Shown piece after piece: positions 1-7,975 of a DNA stretch of 64,000 nucleotides; positions within the stretch are counted from its first letter, which is position 1, and each line of letters starts with the position of its first letter. Source of the stretch: Streptomyces sp. A1136 (GTDB taxonomy: Bacteria; Actinomycetota; Actinomycetes; Streptomycetales; Streptomycetaceae); assembly GCF_004795055.1 (NCBI RefSeq), contig NZ_SSBJ01000008.1:164717-228716 (forward strand). Direction: 5' to 3'. A model generated the notes under the pieces. It saw nothing but the letters and a program-made list of their open reading frames with translations, was not told where the DNA came from and ran no database searches. A program made the translations under genes and the position numbers.

Positions 1-213
1 CGGGCGGGTGCCGCGCCGTCCGGTGACGACCAGCCCTTCCGCCCGCAACTCCTGGAGGGCGGCGCGGACGGTCTGCCGGTTGACCCCGTAGCGGGCCGCG
101 AGGCTGCGCTCGGAGGGCAACCTCCCGCCGGGGCTCCCCGCCGCTCGGGCGAGTTCCCGCCGCAGCGCGGCGGCGATCCGCTGGTACTTGGGCATGACGG
201 CCGGGCCGGGCAT
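1..213 (-). CDS. GntR-family transcriptional regulator (partial, C-terminus outside window)
   Basis: Only the first 71 codons are present. They encode a winged helix-turn-helix of the GntR type, with the family signature LPSERSLAARYGVNRQTVRA followed by the wing residues VVTGRRGTR. I chose the ATG at 213 because GAGGAG lies 6 bases upstream; an in-frame ATG at 195 lacks that spacing. The effector domain, which would tell HutC from FadR or MocR types, lies beyond the left edge. A GntR-like palindrome sits about 50 bases upstream, so autoregulation is likely. The gene lies downstream of the leftward siderophore synthetase, but a 111-base gap with its own promoter-like sequence suggests separate transcription. 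Confidence 0.85.
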   Translation of the reverse strand, partial: MPGPAVMPKYQRIAAALRRELARAAGSPGGRLPSERSLAARYGVNRQTVRAALQELRAEGLVVTGRRGTRP

Positions 214-265
214 GACGTCTCCTCTGACGGGGGCCGAGGGCTGCGGGTCTGCCGACCAACGTAGC

Positions 266-281
266 AGTGGTCTATACCTTT
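266..281. promoter_or_regulatory. GntR/HutC-type operator upstream of the GntR gene
   Basis: AGTGGTCTATACCTTT contains the interrupted palindrome GGTnTAnACC, the core of operators bound by HutC-subfamily GntR proteins in actinomycetes (compare the DasR site ACTGGTCTAGACCACT). Read leftward, the core contains TATAGA, a possible -10 box, so bound protein would block the promoter of the adjacent GntR gene. The assignment rests on similarity by eye. Confidence 0.45.
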
Positions 282-324
282 GACACGGGGATGGCGACCA
301 ACCGGAACCACCTTGGCCGAATCC

Positions 325-1878
325 CTACCCCCCTTGGGTACGCAGCGGATTCGGCAGCGGCAGGTAGCGCGCCTCCGCGCCGTCCGCACCGGTCCACCGC
401 AGGAGCAGGTTCGTCTTCGCCGGCAGTGTGGGCGCGGCCAGCAGCCGGGCGATCTCGGGCAGGCCGTGGGCCGCGTCGAAGCGCAGCAACTCCTCGCGGA
501 CCGCGGGCCACAGCTGCCCGGCGACATCGGGGTGCCGCTCCGCCAGCGCCTGCGCGGTCTCGGCCAGGTGGTTGACCACCAGGCAGTAGACGAGCCGCTG
601 CCACGCCTCCTCGCGCGGCAGGTCCGTCGGCAGCTTGACGCCCTCCGCGTCGCGGAACAGCGCCTGGACCGGCACGCCCCGGGCGTCGACCGCGACGAGG
701 CAGTTCTGCAGGTGGGCTTCCAGCACGATCCCGCGCCGGGCGAACAGGCCCAGCACCGGCGGCACCACCTGGCGAAGGTACGCCCGCCACCACTCGGCCG
801 GGCAGGGGGAGGCCGCCAGCGGGCTGCCTTCGAACCCCTCGGCGAGAGCGGCCGCCAGCAGCGGGCCGGCCCCCGGCGCGAGCCGCCCGCGCAGGCCGTC
901 CCGGACCAGGACGGCGAGTTCCTCGAAGGCGAAGCGGGCCGTACGGTAGCCCCGGTCGGAGAGCCAGACCGCGTTCGATCCGGCCCGGCGCAGGTCGGCG
1001 AACCCGGCGCGGACCGCGGCGTCCGTGCGGGCCAGCCGCAGCAGGTCGTGCCGCCACAGCCGGCGCACGTCGTTGGTGATCCGGACGTCGAGGCTGAACT
1101 TGACGAACATGTCCCTGGCCGGGTCCGGCACGTAGAGGGTCCGTACGGAGGCGGTCGGCCAGACGGGCCGCCGGCCCGGGCCGAGCCGCAGCAGCCGCCC
1201 GTCGGCGAAGGCCTCGCGCAGCGCGGGGCGGCCGGCGACCAGGGACGACTGCCACGGGTGCGCGGGCAGCAGCCGGTACCCGGCGGGCGCCCGGGGGCCG
1301 TCGAGAATCCCGGCGAGCGCCTCGATCGCGTCGGCGCCGGCAGGGTCCCCCTCCTCCACGACCTGGTCCTCGCGCACCGCGAGGAAGAGGAGGGGGAAAC
1401 GGGCGTGCGCCTCGGGGGCGTACGGCAGCCAGCTCGCGGCCGGGGCACCGCCGCGCGCCTTGGGGGCGGGGTGGTGCGGATGACCCATGACCAGGGCCTG
1501 CTCCGAGAGGACGTACGGGTCCTCGGGGGCCTCGGCCGCGGCGCGGGCCGCCAGCAGCGCCGCGACGGTGTCCCGGCTGTCGTTGATCTCGGCCGGCAGT
1601 TCGTCGTTGGGGACCCCGGTGTACTGGCGCAGCTCGTCGGACGTCAGCTTCACCAGCTCCGTGTGGCTGAGCGGACACCAGCCCTGCGCCGTGCCCAGTT
1701 CCGGCCGTACGGGCCGGCGGCCGGCGCGCACCCGCAGCAGCCGCCCGCTGCCGCGCAACCGGTGGACGCCCTCCTCCCCCGTGGGATCGGCCGTCTCCCG
1801 CAGCAGACAGTTCAGCAGCGGGGTGGAGGCGTACGCGTCGGCGGCGGCGTTGAGGTCCACAGGTTCCATTCGATCCAT
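325..1878 (-). CDS. IucA/IucC-family siderophore synthetase
   Basis: This 517-residue NRPS-independent siderophore (NIS) synthetase would condense a carboxylate such as citrate or succinyl substrates with an amine or alcohol through an acyl-adenylate. Family marks are GHPHHP near residue 132, HPWQSSLV near 225, a FVKFSLDVRITNDVRR segment that contributes to nucleotide and substrate binding, and EAHLQN followed by FRDAEGVKL in the C-terminal half, which carries the FhuF-like region. The true start is uncertain: ATG at 1878, ATG at 1869 or TTG at 1911 are in frame and none has a strong ribosome site; 1911 would run through the operator. It is divergent from a second NIS synthetase; no amine-forming decarboxylase or hydroxylase gene lies nearby. 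Confidence 0.9.
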   Translation of the reverse strand: MDRMEPVDLNAAADAYASTPLLNCLLRETADPTGEEGVHRLRGSGRLLRVRAGRRPVRPELGTAQGWCPLSHTELVKLTSDELRQYTGVPNDELPAEINDSRDTVAALLAARAAAEAPEDPYVLSEQALVMGHPHHPAPKARGGAPAASWLPYAPEAHARFPLLFLAVREDQVVEEGDPAGADAIEALAGILDGPRAPAGYRLLPAHPWQSSLVAGRPALREAFADGRLLRLGPGRRPVWPTASVRTLYVPDPARDMFVKFSLDVRITNDVRRLWRHDLLRLARTDAAVRAGFADLRRAGSNAVWLSDRGYRTARFAFEELAVLVRDGLRGRLAPGAGPLLAAALAEGFEGSPLAASPCPAEWWRAYLRQVVPPVLGLFARRGIVLEAHLQNCLVAVDARGVPVQALFRDAEGVKLPTDLPREEAWQRLVYCLVVNHLAETAQALAERHPDVAGQLWPAVREELLRFDAAHGLPEIARLLAAPTLPAKTNLLLRWTGADGAEARYLPLPNPLRTQGG

Positions 1879-1879
1879 T

Positions 1880-1894
1880 CGGTGATCATCACCG
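1880..1894. promoter_or_regulatory. Palindromic operator between divergent siderophore genes
   Basis: CGGTGAT-C-ATCACCG is a perfect 7+1+7 inverted repeat in the space of about 35 bases separating the two synthetase genes. It overlaps the region where both divergent promoters must lie, so one dimeric repressor could control both genes. It does not resemble the actinobacterial DmdR/IdeR iron box (TTAGGTTAGGCTCACCTAA). Confidence 0.5.
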
Positions 1895-1913
1895 ATCATC
1901 GGGTAAGTCAATT

Positions 1914-3509
1914 ATGAGAGAGGACAGGACCCTGGACCGCAGCACGCACGCCCGCACGCACTCCCCCCGCCCCTCGGCCGAGGAGAGGGTCGCCGCCGAA
2001 CTGGACGAGGTACGCCCCGGGCTCGGCGCCCCCTACGCCGCCGCGCTCGGCGGCGCGCGGGCGGCCGTGCTGACCCGGCTGTGGCGGGCGTTGGCCTTCG
2101 AACCGCTGCCGTGGGTGGAGCGCCGGGAGAGCGGGCCGGATCACCTGGTCGTGTTCACGACCGGGGGCGGCCGGCTGGAAGGTCCGCCACCCGACCCGTA
2201 CGCCACCGACGAGGGGGTGACGGAGCTGCGCCTCGACGGGCGCGCCCACCGCCGGGCCGACCGGCTGATCGAGGCGCTGGGCGTCCCGCACGGCGCCGCC
2301 TTCGCCGCCGAACTGGACCACAGCACGGCCTCGCTCGCGCTGTCCCGGGCGGGACAGCCCCGGGAGGAGCCCGACGACGCCCCCCGGACCGGCTGGCAGT
2401 GGGAGCAGCGGGTGGTCGACGGACACCCGTACCACCCCAACTGCCGCTCACGCCCCGGGTTCTCGGTCGCCGAGCAACTGGCGTACGCACCGGAGCACCG
2501 TCCCCTGGTGGAGCTCGCGACGGTCGCCGTCGACACCGATGAGTGCCTGTCGACCGGGGTCTGGCCGGATCGGCTGCGGGACGGGAACCACATCCTGATC
2601 CCGGTGCATCCCTGGCAGGCGGAGCACGTCCTGAAGGGGCCGGGCGTGGGGCGCCCGGGCGGGCCCGGTATCACCGCGCATCCGCTGATGGCGCTGCGGA
2701 CCCTCGCCCCGGCCGGGGGCGGCGCCCATGTGAAGACGGCGCTCAGCACCCGGTTGACGTCCTCCGTGCGGGACATCTCCGTGGCCTCGATCGAAACGGC
2801 CGCCGTCCTCTCGGACTTCGCGCAGGTACTGTGCGAGCGGCTCGACGGGCGCCTGCACGTGACCCGTACCCTGGGCGCGGTCACCGCCCACAGCCCCGAT
2901 CTGGCGGCCGTCCTGCGCGAGCCGCCGGAGGCGTACGCGGGCCCGGGCGAGTCCGTGGTTCCGGTCGCGGCCCTGGCTGGGACGACAACGGTCCGGTCGG
3001 CTCCCTGGCGGGCCCGGTTCGCACGGCTCGTGCTCTCGGTCTGCCTGGAGGCGCTGGACCTCGGGGTCGCCCTGGAGGCCCACGGGCAGAACCTGCTGGT
3101 GGTCCTCTCCCCCGCCGGCGCCCCCGTGCGGCTCGTCTACCGCGACCTGGGCGACATCCGGCTCAGCCCGGCCCGGCTGGCCCGGCACGGCCTGCCCGTA
3201 CCCGCGGCCGCGGGCCGGCAGCTCACGGACGACGTGACGGCACTGCGGCGCAAGGTGTTCGGCTCCGCCGTGGCCGGGGCGCTCGCGGCCACGGCGGGCT
3301 CCGGGCGGGCGCTCGGCGAGGACCTGGCGCAGGTCGACTCGCTCCCGCCCACCGCCGACAGCGAGGCGTTGGCGCGGGGGCCGCTCCCGGTGAAGGCCCT
3401 CACCCTGATGCGGCTGAGCCCGGGCGTGTCCGGTGACCAGTGGGCTGAGCTGCCCCATCCGATCGCCGGGTCCGGGTCTCGGGCGACGGGTCAAGGTCCG
3501 CGGGCATGA
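1914..3509 (+). CDS. IucA/IucC-family siderophore synthetase
   Basis: A second NIS synthetase, 531 residues, divergent from the first and clearly a different paralogue. Motifs appear in the family order: GHPYHPNCRSRPGFS near residue 165, LIPVHPWQAEHVL near 225, HVKTALSTRLTSSVRDIS near 275, EAHGQNLLV near 385 and VYRDLGDIRLSP. The ATG at 1914 has no Shine-Dalgarno sequence and is preceded by TAAGTC, so translation may be leaderless. Two NIS enzymes acting in sequence usually build an asymmetric or macrocyclic siderophore, but substrate supply genes are not in the window and the product cannot be predicted. Confidence 0.9.
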   Translation: MREDRTLDRSTHARTHSPRPSAEERVAAELDEVRPGLGAPYAAALGGARAAVLTRLWRALAFEPLPWVERRESGPDHLVVFTTGGGRLEGPPPDPYATDEGVTELRLDGRAHRRADRLIEALGVPHGAAFAAELDHSTASLALSRAGQPREEPDDAPRTGWQWEQRVVDGHPYHPNCRSRPGFSVAEQLAYAPEHRPLVELATVAVDTDECLSTGVWPDRLRDGNHILIPVHPWQAEHVLKGPGVGRPGGPGITAHPLMALRTLAPAGGGAHVKTALSTRLTSSVRDISVASIETAAVLSDFAQVLCERLDGRLHVTRTLGAVTAHSPDLAAVLREPPEAYAGPGESVVPVAALAGTTTVRSAPWRARFARLVLSVCLEALDLGVALEAHGQNLLVVLSPAGAPVRLVYRDLGDIRLSPARLARHGLPVPAAAGRQLTDDVTALRRKVFGSAVAGALAATAGSGRALGEDLAQVDSLPPTADSEALARGPLPVKALTLMRLSPGVSGDQWAELPHPIAGSGSRATGQGPRA

Positions 3510-3813
3510 CCGACACCTCGAACGCCGGCGCCCGAACCGGGGCCGGCGGGACGGGAGTTCGAGGCAGGGGGCGAGCGCGTGCGGCGGGGGCAGGCGTACC
3601 GCCGTCCTCTCGGGCCCGACGTCCGGCGGACACCCCCGGACCGGGGCCGGCTCGTGGGGGCGCCCGTGGCCGGGCCCGTGGGTGCGACGCGGCTGCCGCG
3701 AAGGCCGGCGGCGCCGCCGGGAGGTAACAGCGGCTTGGGCCGTTCGGGGGGCAACTGCGGCTTTGCCCGCCCGCCTTCGGCCCGAACGCTCCGGCCGATG
3801 GCAGGAAGGAGGG
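3510..3813. other. Intergenic stretch without a recognisable gene
   Basis: I see no convincing gene, RNA or hairpin in this stretch. Short open frames here are Arg/Gly/Pro-rich shadows of high GC. AAGGAGGG at the right end is the ribosome site of the next gene. Confidence 0.5.
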
Positions 3814-5346
3814 ATGAGTCTCCACCGCCGTCCGGTCCTGATAAGCGCGGCCGCCGCCGCTCTCTCCGGCGTGGGGGCGGGCGCCCGGGCCGCCTCCCGC
3901 AGACCTTCGGGCGGCCCCGACTTCCGGGCGCTCGCCCGTGCGGTGGACGGCCGGGTGATCGTGCCCGGTGACCGGGACTACCCGGAGGCCCGGCAGTTGT
4001 TCCAGCCCCGCTACGACGCCGTCGCCCCGGGCGCCGTGGTCTACCCGGCACACGCCGGCGACGTGGCCGTCTGCCTGGAGTTCGCCCGGCGCCGCGCCGT
4101 ACCCGTGGTGCCGCGCGGGGGCGGCCACAGCTACGCGGGCTGGTCCACCACCGCCGCCGGGCTCGTGGTCGACGTCGGGGCCATGGCCGCGCTCGCCGTC
4201 GAGGGGGACGGGGTCCGGATCGGCGCCGGGGCCCGGCTCGGGGACCTCAACCGTGACCTCGCCGCACGGGGCCTGGGCATCCCGACGGGCCTGTGTCCCT
4301 CCGTCGGGATCGCCGGGCTGGCGCTCGGCGGCGGCATGGGCCTGGCCTCACGGGTCCACGGGACCACCTCCGACGCCCTGACCGGGGTACGGGTGGTCAC
4401 CCCGGACGGGGTCGTCCGGGAGGCCGACGCCGAGCGGGACCCCGACCTCTTCTGGGCGTTGCGCGGCGGCGGGGGCGGGAACTTCGGCGTCGTCACCGAG
4501 TTCCGCTTCCGCACCCACCCGGTCGGGGACGTGGCCTCGGCGGAACTTCGCTGGCCCGGCGCGGACTCCGCCGCCGTGCTCGACGGCTGGCAGCGCTGGC
4601 TGGAGGGGCTCCCGGACCCGTTCTGGAGCCACCTGGAGTTCCTCCTCGAAGCGGGCGGCGACGACGCCCCGGCCGTGCGGGTGCTGTGCTTCGACGGCCG
4701 CCACGAGCTGGAGCGGGAGCTGACCCGGCTGTCCGACCTGATCGGCGGCGAGCCGCAGGACGGCTCGGTCACCGTCCGGGGGTACGGCGACACCGTACGG
4801 ACCATGTCGGGGTGCGCCGAGCTCGGCGCCGCGCAGTGCCGGCTGCCGGGTCGGCTGCCCGGCCGGGACCCCCGGGGACAGGTCGACCGGCACTCCTACG
4901 CCGGCCGCTGCGACTTCTGGGCGCGGCCGGGCCTTCCGGAGGCGGCCGTGCGGGCGGTGCTGGACGCCGTACGCCGCTACCGGGACGCGGTACCGGCGGG
5001 CGGCCGCGGGGTGGTGCAGTTCCTCGGGGAGTGCGGCGGCGCGATGAACCGGCCGGCCGCCGCCGACACCGCCTTCGCCCATCGCGACCAGGCCTTCCTC
5101 GCCCAGTACCTCGCCTACTGGCCCGACTCCGCGCCGGCCGCCGAAGTGGCCCGGCACCAGGAGTGGCTGGACGGTCTCTGGCGGGACCTGCGGCCGTGGG
5201 CGAGCGGCAGCGCGTACCAGAACTACGTCGATCCGAAGCTCGTCGGCTGGCGCCGGGCGTACTACGGCCCGAACCTCGCCCGGCTGGAAGAAGTCCGCCG
5301 CGCCTACGACCCCGCCAGGCTGTTCCGCTTTCCCCAAGCCATCTAG
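3814..5346 (+). CDS. Secreted FAD-dependent oxidase, berberine-bridge family
   Basis: A 510-residue PCMH-type flavoprotein with a C-terminal BBE domain. The N-terminus (RRPVLIS followed by an Ala-rich stretch ending ARA) looks like a twin-arginine export signal. The FAD domain holds RGGGHSYAG near residue 108, giving the His for 8-alpha linkage, and GLCPSVGIAGLALGGGMG near 160, giving the Cys for 6-S linkage, so bicovalent FAD is predicted. NYVDP and YDPARLFRFPQAI close the BBE region. Relatives oxidise oligosaccharides, alkaloids or natural products using oxygen; the substrate here is unknown. The start is fixed by AAGGAGGG. It is followed 11 bases later by a secreted protease gene in the same direction. 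Confidence 0.85.
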   Translation: MSLHRRPVLISAAAAALSGVGAGARAASRRPSGGPDFRALARAVDGRVIVPGDRDYPEARQLFQPRYDAVAPGAVVYPAHAGDVAVCLEFARRRAVPVVPRGGGHSYAGWSTTAAGLVVDVGAMAALAVEGDGVRIGAGARLGDLNRDLAARGLGIPTGLCPSVGIAGLALGGGMGLASRVHGTTSDALTGVRVVTPDGVVREADAERDPDLFWALRGGGGGNFGVVTEFRFRTHPVGDVASAELRWPGADSAAVLDGWQRWLEGLPDPFWSHLEFLLEAGGDDAPAVRVLCFDGRHELERELTRLSDLIGGEPQDGSVTVRGYGDTVRTMSGCAELGAAQCRLPGRLPGRDPRGQVDRHSYAGRCDFWARPGLPEAAVRAVLDAVRRYRDAVPAGGRGVVQFLGECGGAMNRPAAADTAFAHRDQAFLAQYLAYWPDSAPAAEVARHQEWLDGLWRDLRPWASGSAYQNYVDPKLVGWRRAYYGPNLARLEEVRRAYDPARLFRFPQAI

Positions 5347-5357
5347 GGAGCCCTTGC

Positions 5358-6479
5358 ATGCGACGTACGTTGACGATGGCGGCGGCCACGGCCGCGCTGG
5401 CGCTGGTGGGCGGCCCGCTGGTGGTCACCGAGGCGCACGGCGCCCCCGTCCTCGGGCGCTGGTCGGCCGTGGAGGCGCAGGCCTTCTGGACGCCCGAGCG
5501 GATGGCCGCGGCGATTCCCGCGCCCCCGGAGCCGGAAGCGCCCGAGGTGGCGGACCCTTCCCCCGGTCCGGCGGCGAGCCCGGCCGACCCCGCTCCCTCC
5601 GCGACGCCCACGCCGACGCCCACGCCCCCACCGACCCCGACGCCTTCGCCCTCGCCTTCCGTCGCGGCGGTCCCACCCGGCCGGGCCCCCGACCCGGCCT
5701 ACGCCGCCGCGGCCGCCCACCCGGGGGTCGGGCGCGACTTCGACGGCATGCCGGTCGTCGGGCGGATGTTCGTCATGACCGGTGGCGGGGGCTATTTCTG
5801 CACCGCGAGCGTGGTCTCCTCCCCCGGGCGGGACCTGGTGGTCAGCGCGGCGCACTGCCTGCTCGGCGCGGACGCCCGACAGGTGGCCTTCGTACCGCAC
5901 TACAGGGCCGACAGGCCGCAGCCGTACGGCATGTTCCCGGTGCTGCGCGACTCGGCCGGGCACGCGAAGGTCTGGATCGCCCCCCGTTACCGGAGCGAGG
6001 GCGCCGACCGCGCGGCCACGCTCGACGTGGCCTTCGCCCAGGTGGGGCCCAACGCCTCGGGCGCCCTGGTGGAGGACGTCGTCGGCGGGAACCGGCTGGT
6101 GACCGGCGCCGCCTACGCGCAGGCGTCCGTCACGCTCGTCGGCTACCCGGCGTCCGCCGCCCGGCCGCGCCTGTGCGTGAACCGGACGACCAAGTTCACC
6201 AGCTCCGATCCGAAGATCCCCGGTACCTTCCAGCGGATCGACTGCACCGGCTACCCGGGAGGGACCAGCGGCGGGCCCTTCCTGACCCACTTCGACCCGA
6301 ACACCCTCACCGGTGACATCGTCGGGGTCATCGGCGGCTGGAAGACCGGCGGCGACACCGACGACACCTCGTACAGCTCCTACTTCGGCGCGGAGATCAG
6401 GGCGTTGTACGAGACGGCGGTCGCCTCGGCGCGGGTGGCGCGGGTGGCGCGGGCGACACGGACGACCCGGACCGGGTGA
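5358..6479 (+). CDS. Secreted trypsin-like serine protease
   Basis: A 373-residue exported protein: a signal peptide (MRRTLTMAAATAALALVGG...), a Pro/Thr/Ser-rich linker around residues 55-105 (repeated PTPTP) and a chymotrypsin-fold protease. The triad is readable: His in SAAHC near 164, Asp in LDVAFAQV near 223 and Ser in GGTSGGPF near 304. Four cysteines could form disulfides. The spacing and GGTSGGP motif resemble V8-like/trypsin-like secreted hydrolases of Streptomyces. The tail is a VARVARATRTTRTG repeat. It lies 11 bases after the oxidase, so the two are probably co-transcribed. Its 3' end overlaps the convergent small gene. Confidence 0.85.
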   Translation: MRRTLTMAAATAALALVGGPLVVTEAHGAPVLGRWSAVEAQAFWTPERMAAAIPAPPEPEAPEVADPSPGPAASPADPAPSATPTPTPTPPPTPTPSPSPSVAAVPPGRAPDPAYAAAAAHPGVGRDFDGMPVVGRMFVMTGGGGYFCTASVVSSPGRDLVVSAAHCLLGADARQVAFVPHYRADRPQPYGMFPVLRDSAGHAKVWIAPRYRSEGADRAATLDVAFAQVGPNASGALVEDVVGGNRLVTGAAYAQASVTLVGYPASAARPRLCVNRTTKFTSSDPKIPGTFQRIDCTGYPGGTSGGPFLTHFDPNTLTGDIVGVIGGWKTGGDTDDTSYSSYFGAEIRALYETAVASARVARVARATRTTRTG

Positions 6480-6831
6480 GCGGTCCGGGCTGGGCGTGCA
6501 CCCGTACCCAACGGGTCCGGCGCGGGTTGCCCACGGTGGGCGGCGTCGCCGGGACCTCGTCGGCGCTCAGCGGGTCGGCCGGGGCGAGGGCGAGGTGGCG
6601 GCGCAGTTCCGCGAGGGCCGCGTGCACGGGGGCGAGGATGACCTCGGCACGCGGGTGGATGCGCGCCAGCGCGTGCGCGGTGGTCTCGATGGTCTCGGCG
6701 GCGTCCTCGGCGGCGGTCCGGCTCCACCCGCCGGGTCCACCGGCGGCCCAGGGCGCGACGGCGTCGTAGAGGTGACAGGCGGCATCGGCCGCGGCGTCGG
6801 CCCGTTCACCGACACCCGGCGCCGCGTTCAT
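6397..6831 (-). CDS. Hypothetical helical protein
   Basis: A 144-residue protein of unknown family. The first 90 residues are Ala/Glu/Arg-rich and predicted helical (RADAAADAACHLYDAV, TAAEDAAETIETTAHALARI), and the tail is Pro/Arg-rich and likely disordered. I prefer the ATG at 6831 because GGAG lies 9 bases upstream; an ATG at 6846 has no ribosome site. The 3' end overlaps the protease gene by 83 bases on the opposite strand, so the disordered tail may be partly artefactual, but the helical part fills an otherwise empty gap with good codon use. Confidence 0.5.
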   Translation of the reverse strand: MNAAPGVGERADAAADAACHLYDAVAPWAAGGPGGWSRTAAEDAAETIETTAHALARIHPRAEVILAPVHAALAELRRHLALAPADPLSADEVPATPPTVGNPRRTRWVRVHAQPGPLTRSGSSVSPAPPAPPAPRRPPSRTTP

Positions 6832-6947
6832 CGGCAGCAGCTCCATGCCCGGTCAACGACCGCGGCCCGCCGGGGGAACGAACGGACGGCCACCGGACCC
6901 GAAGGCCCCCGGCGTACGCGGCGGCGTACGCGGCGGGGTCGAGCCGC

Positions 6948-7895
6948 TCACGGGACGACGCTCCGCAGCCACAGGGGCAACAGCAGGAGGGACACGACGG
7001 AGCTCTTGATCACGACCGAGGCCGAGAGATCGACCCCCACGTCGTAGCGCTGCGCGAAGATGAACAGGTTCTGCGGGGTCGGCATGGCGGCGATCAGCAC
7101 GAGGTAGGCGAGCCAGTCTCCGCGGACGCCGAACAGGGCCCCGCAGACCACCCACGCCAGCAGCGGGAAACCCAGGCACTTGACCGCGATCAGCGCCATC
7201 TCCTCGCGCGTGGTGTCCCGCAGGCCCAGACCCGTACCGCCGAGGTGCAGGCCCAGCGCGAACAGGGCGACCGGGGAGGCGCTGTCCCCGACGAACGCGG
7301 CTCCGTCGAGCACCACCTTCGGCAGGTGCACCGACAGCAGGTTGAGCACGATGCCCGCGTTGCAGGCCAGTACGAGCGGGGTGACGAGGGACGCGCGCAG
7401 CGCCCGGGCGAGGCGGACGCCCGGGCCGCCGGTCGCCGCGCCCGCGCGGCCGAGCTCCATGATGGCGATGACGACGAGGGACAGTACGCAGACCTGGAAC
7501 AGCAGCACCGGGAAAATGGGCGCCGCCGTCCCGAACACCGTGATGAAGACGGGGACGGCGAAGTAGGCCGTGTTCACCTGGACGCCCGCCATGACCCGCA
7601 ACGCGATGGCGCGGGGCTCGCGTATGCCGTGGGCGGCCGCGCCGAGGGCCACGGCGAGCACCGCGAGGGCCGCGGTCGCCGCGTAGCCGCCGATGGCGCG
7701 CCAGTCGAAGAGGGCGGCGAGGTCGCTGGCGTAGATGTTGCCGAACAGGTAGCAGGGGACGGCGAAGAGGAACGCGTAGTCGGCGAACGTCTTGGACGCC
7801 TCGGCCGGAACGATCTTGCGGCGCGCGAGCAGCACCCCGCCGCCGAAGGCCAGCAGTACCGGCACCAGCTTTTCGAGTGCGGCTGCCCCGCCCAT
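6948..7895 (-). CDS. AEC-family (auxin efflux carrier-like) membrane transporter
   Basis: A 315-residue polytopic membrane protein with about ten hydrophobic segments, arranged as two five-helix halves around the soluble segment near residues 150-165. The N-terminal LEKLVPVLLAFGGGVLLARRKIV and the broken-helix motif NTAYFAVPVFITVFG match AEC transporters, which move organic acids or auxin-like anions. AAGGAGG stands 8 bases before the ATG. It is divergent from the two-component system with an 80-base shared promoter region. The substrate cannot be read from sequence. Confidence 0.85.
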   Translation of the reverse strand: MGGAAALEKLVPVLLAFGGGVLLARRKIVPAEASKTFADYAFLFAVPCYLFGNIYASDLAALFDWRAIGGYAATAALAVLAVALGAAAHGIREPRAIALRVMAGVQVNTAYFAVPVFITVFGTAAPIFPVLLFQVCVLSLVVIAIMELGRAGAATGGPGVRLARALRASLVTPLVLACNAGIVLNLLSVHLPKVVLDGAAFVGDSASPVALFALGLHLGGTGLGLRDTTREEMALIAVKCLGFPLLAWVVCGALFGVRGDWLAYLVLIAAMPTPQNLFIFAQRYDVGVDLSASVVIKSSVVSLLLLPLWLRSVVP

Positions 7896-7961
7896 GGGTA
7901 CGGTCCTCCTTGATCGACCGGGTGCAGCCTATCCATCCCGTCGTGGCGGGTCTCGGCCGCA

Positions 7962-7975
7962 TACGCTGATCCGTC
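7962..7975 (+). promoter_or_regulatory. Leaderless promoter (-10) of the two-component operon
   Basis: TACGCT at 7962-7967 fits the actinobacterial -10 pattern TAnnnT and lies 8 bases before the ATG of the kinase. No Shine-Dalgarno sequence is present, so the mRNA probably begins at or next to the start codon. Confidence 0.4.

Noticed and set aside
1880..1913. Iron box for DmdR/IdeR between the siderophore genes
   Set aside because: I looked for TTAGGnnnGnnnACCTAA-like sequence on both strands and found none; the only clear element is the CGGTGAT palindrome.
3506..3727. Small rightward gene overlapping the end of the second siderophore synthetase
   Set aside because: It encodes only Gly/Arg/Ala low-complexity sequence, has no ribosome site and matches no pattern I know.
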